Source of the DNA: an uncultured Ruminococcus sp.
GTDB lineage: Bacteria > Bacillota > Clostridia > Oscillospirales > Acutalibacteraceae
Assembly (NCBI GenBank): GCA_902766305.1
Contig: CACXDE010000491.1
Location: 1-5,574, forward strand
DNA: 5,574 nt
Direction of reading: 5' to 3'
Numbering within the stretch: position 1 is the stretch's first letter; each line of letters begins with the position of its first letter. Under the pieces are notes generated by a model. It ran no database searches. It was not told where the DNA came from and was given only the letters and a program-made list of their open reading frames with translations. Positions 5,298 to 5,574 of this stretch are shown piece after piece. The position numbers and the translations under genes were made by a program.

Positions 5298-5574
5298 TCA
5301 AGCTTCCTTTTTAACGATCATTGAACGGAGAACGCCGTCAGTGATCTTTGCGATTCTGTCAAGTTCAGCCGGCAACTCAGCCTCAGCCTTGAAGTTGAAA
5401 AGTACATAGAAAGCATCTGTTTCCTTATTGATAGGATAAGCAAGTCTTCTCTTGCCCCATTCGTCAACGCTTTCAAGAGTACCGTTTTTCTCGATAAGAC
5501 CCTTGAACTTATTAACAGTTTCTGCTACAGCCTCTTCACCCTGTTTCAGTGAAACAACGAAAACGGCTTCATAA
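5298..5574 (-). CDS. rpsF: 30S ribosomal protein S6 (5' end cut by the window edge)
   Basis: Ninety-two codons (counting the stop) are present, beginning YEAVFVVSLKQGEEAV; only the first few residues of the protein are missing. S6 forms a heterodimer-like pair with S18 on the 30S platform. Family features are the opening YEAVFVV strand, the KFKGLIEKNG region, the VDEWGKRRLAYPINK segment (conserved WGKRxLAYxI motif), FYVLFNF and the closing RSMIVKKEA. The TGA stop is at 5298-5300. It is the first of the three operon genes seen. The promoter and any leader regulatory element lie beyond the right edge. No long acidic or glutamate tail is present, so it is the short form. Confidence 0.96.
   Translation of the reverse strand, partial: YEAVFVVSLKQGEEAVAETVNKFKGLIEKNGTLESVDEWGKRRLAYPINKETDAFYVLFNFKAEAELPAELDRIAKITDGVLRSMIVKKEA

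Overview
The window looks like a chromosomal segment of a low-to-moderate GC Firmicute of the class Clostridia, most like the Ruminococcus / Oscillospiraceae group. The reasons are the AAAGGAG-type ribosome binding sites, the sigma-A-like promoters with 17-base spacers, and a gene set (DUF4358, DUF1292 and TSCPD proteins next to an S6-SSB-S18 operon) common in gut Clostridia. The genus is inferred, not shown.

Layout. Bases 1-1602 (+) hold the end of a glycolytic operon: the last codons of triosephosphate isomerase (tpiA), then a complete cofactor-independent phosphoglycerate mutase (gpmI). A strong hairpin at 1649-1682 can serve as terminator from both sides, because the next gene converges on it. 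Bases 1706-2359 (-) encode a membrane-anchored DUF4358 protein with its own promoter. Bases 2561-2746 (-) hold a 186-nt RNA with 6S RNA architecture, with a promoter upstream and a terminator downstream. Bases 2843-3172 (-) encode an acidic DUF1292 protein. Bases 3173-4211 form a gap of about 1 kb without a protein gene. A near-consensus promoter at 3326-3354 points rightward into about 650 G-rich, apparently non-coding bases that fold into local helices; this is the best candidate for a large structured non-coding RNA. Bases 4212-4463 (-) encode a small cysteine-rich TSCPD protein. Bases 4525-5574 (-) hold the rpsF-ssb-rpsR operon, cut at the right edge inside rpsF and closed by a strong terminator at 4482-4511.

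How it fits together. The protein genes are mostly housekeeping: lower glycolysis, ribosomal small-subunit proteins and single-strand DNA binding. The unusual part is the middle, where 6S RNA, a DUF1292 gene and the candidate large RNA lie side by side. The DUF1292 and large-RNA promoters are divergent, and their -35 regions form a perfect 10-base inverted repeat. No transposase, tRNA, CRISPR array or phage gene was seen.
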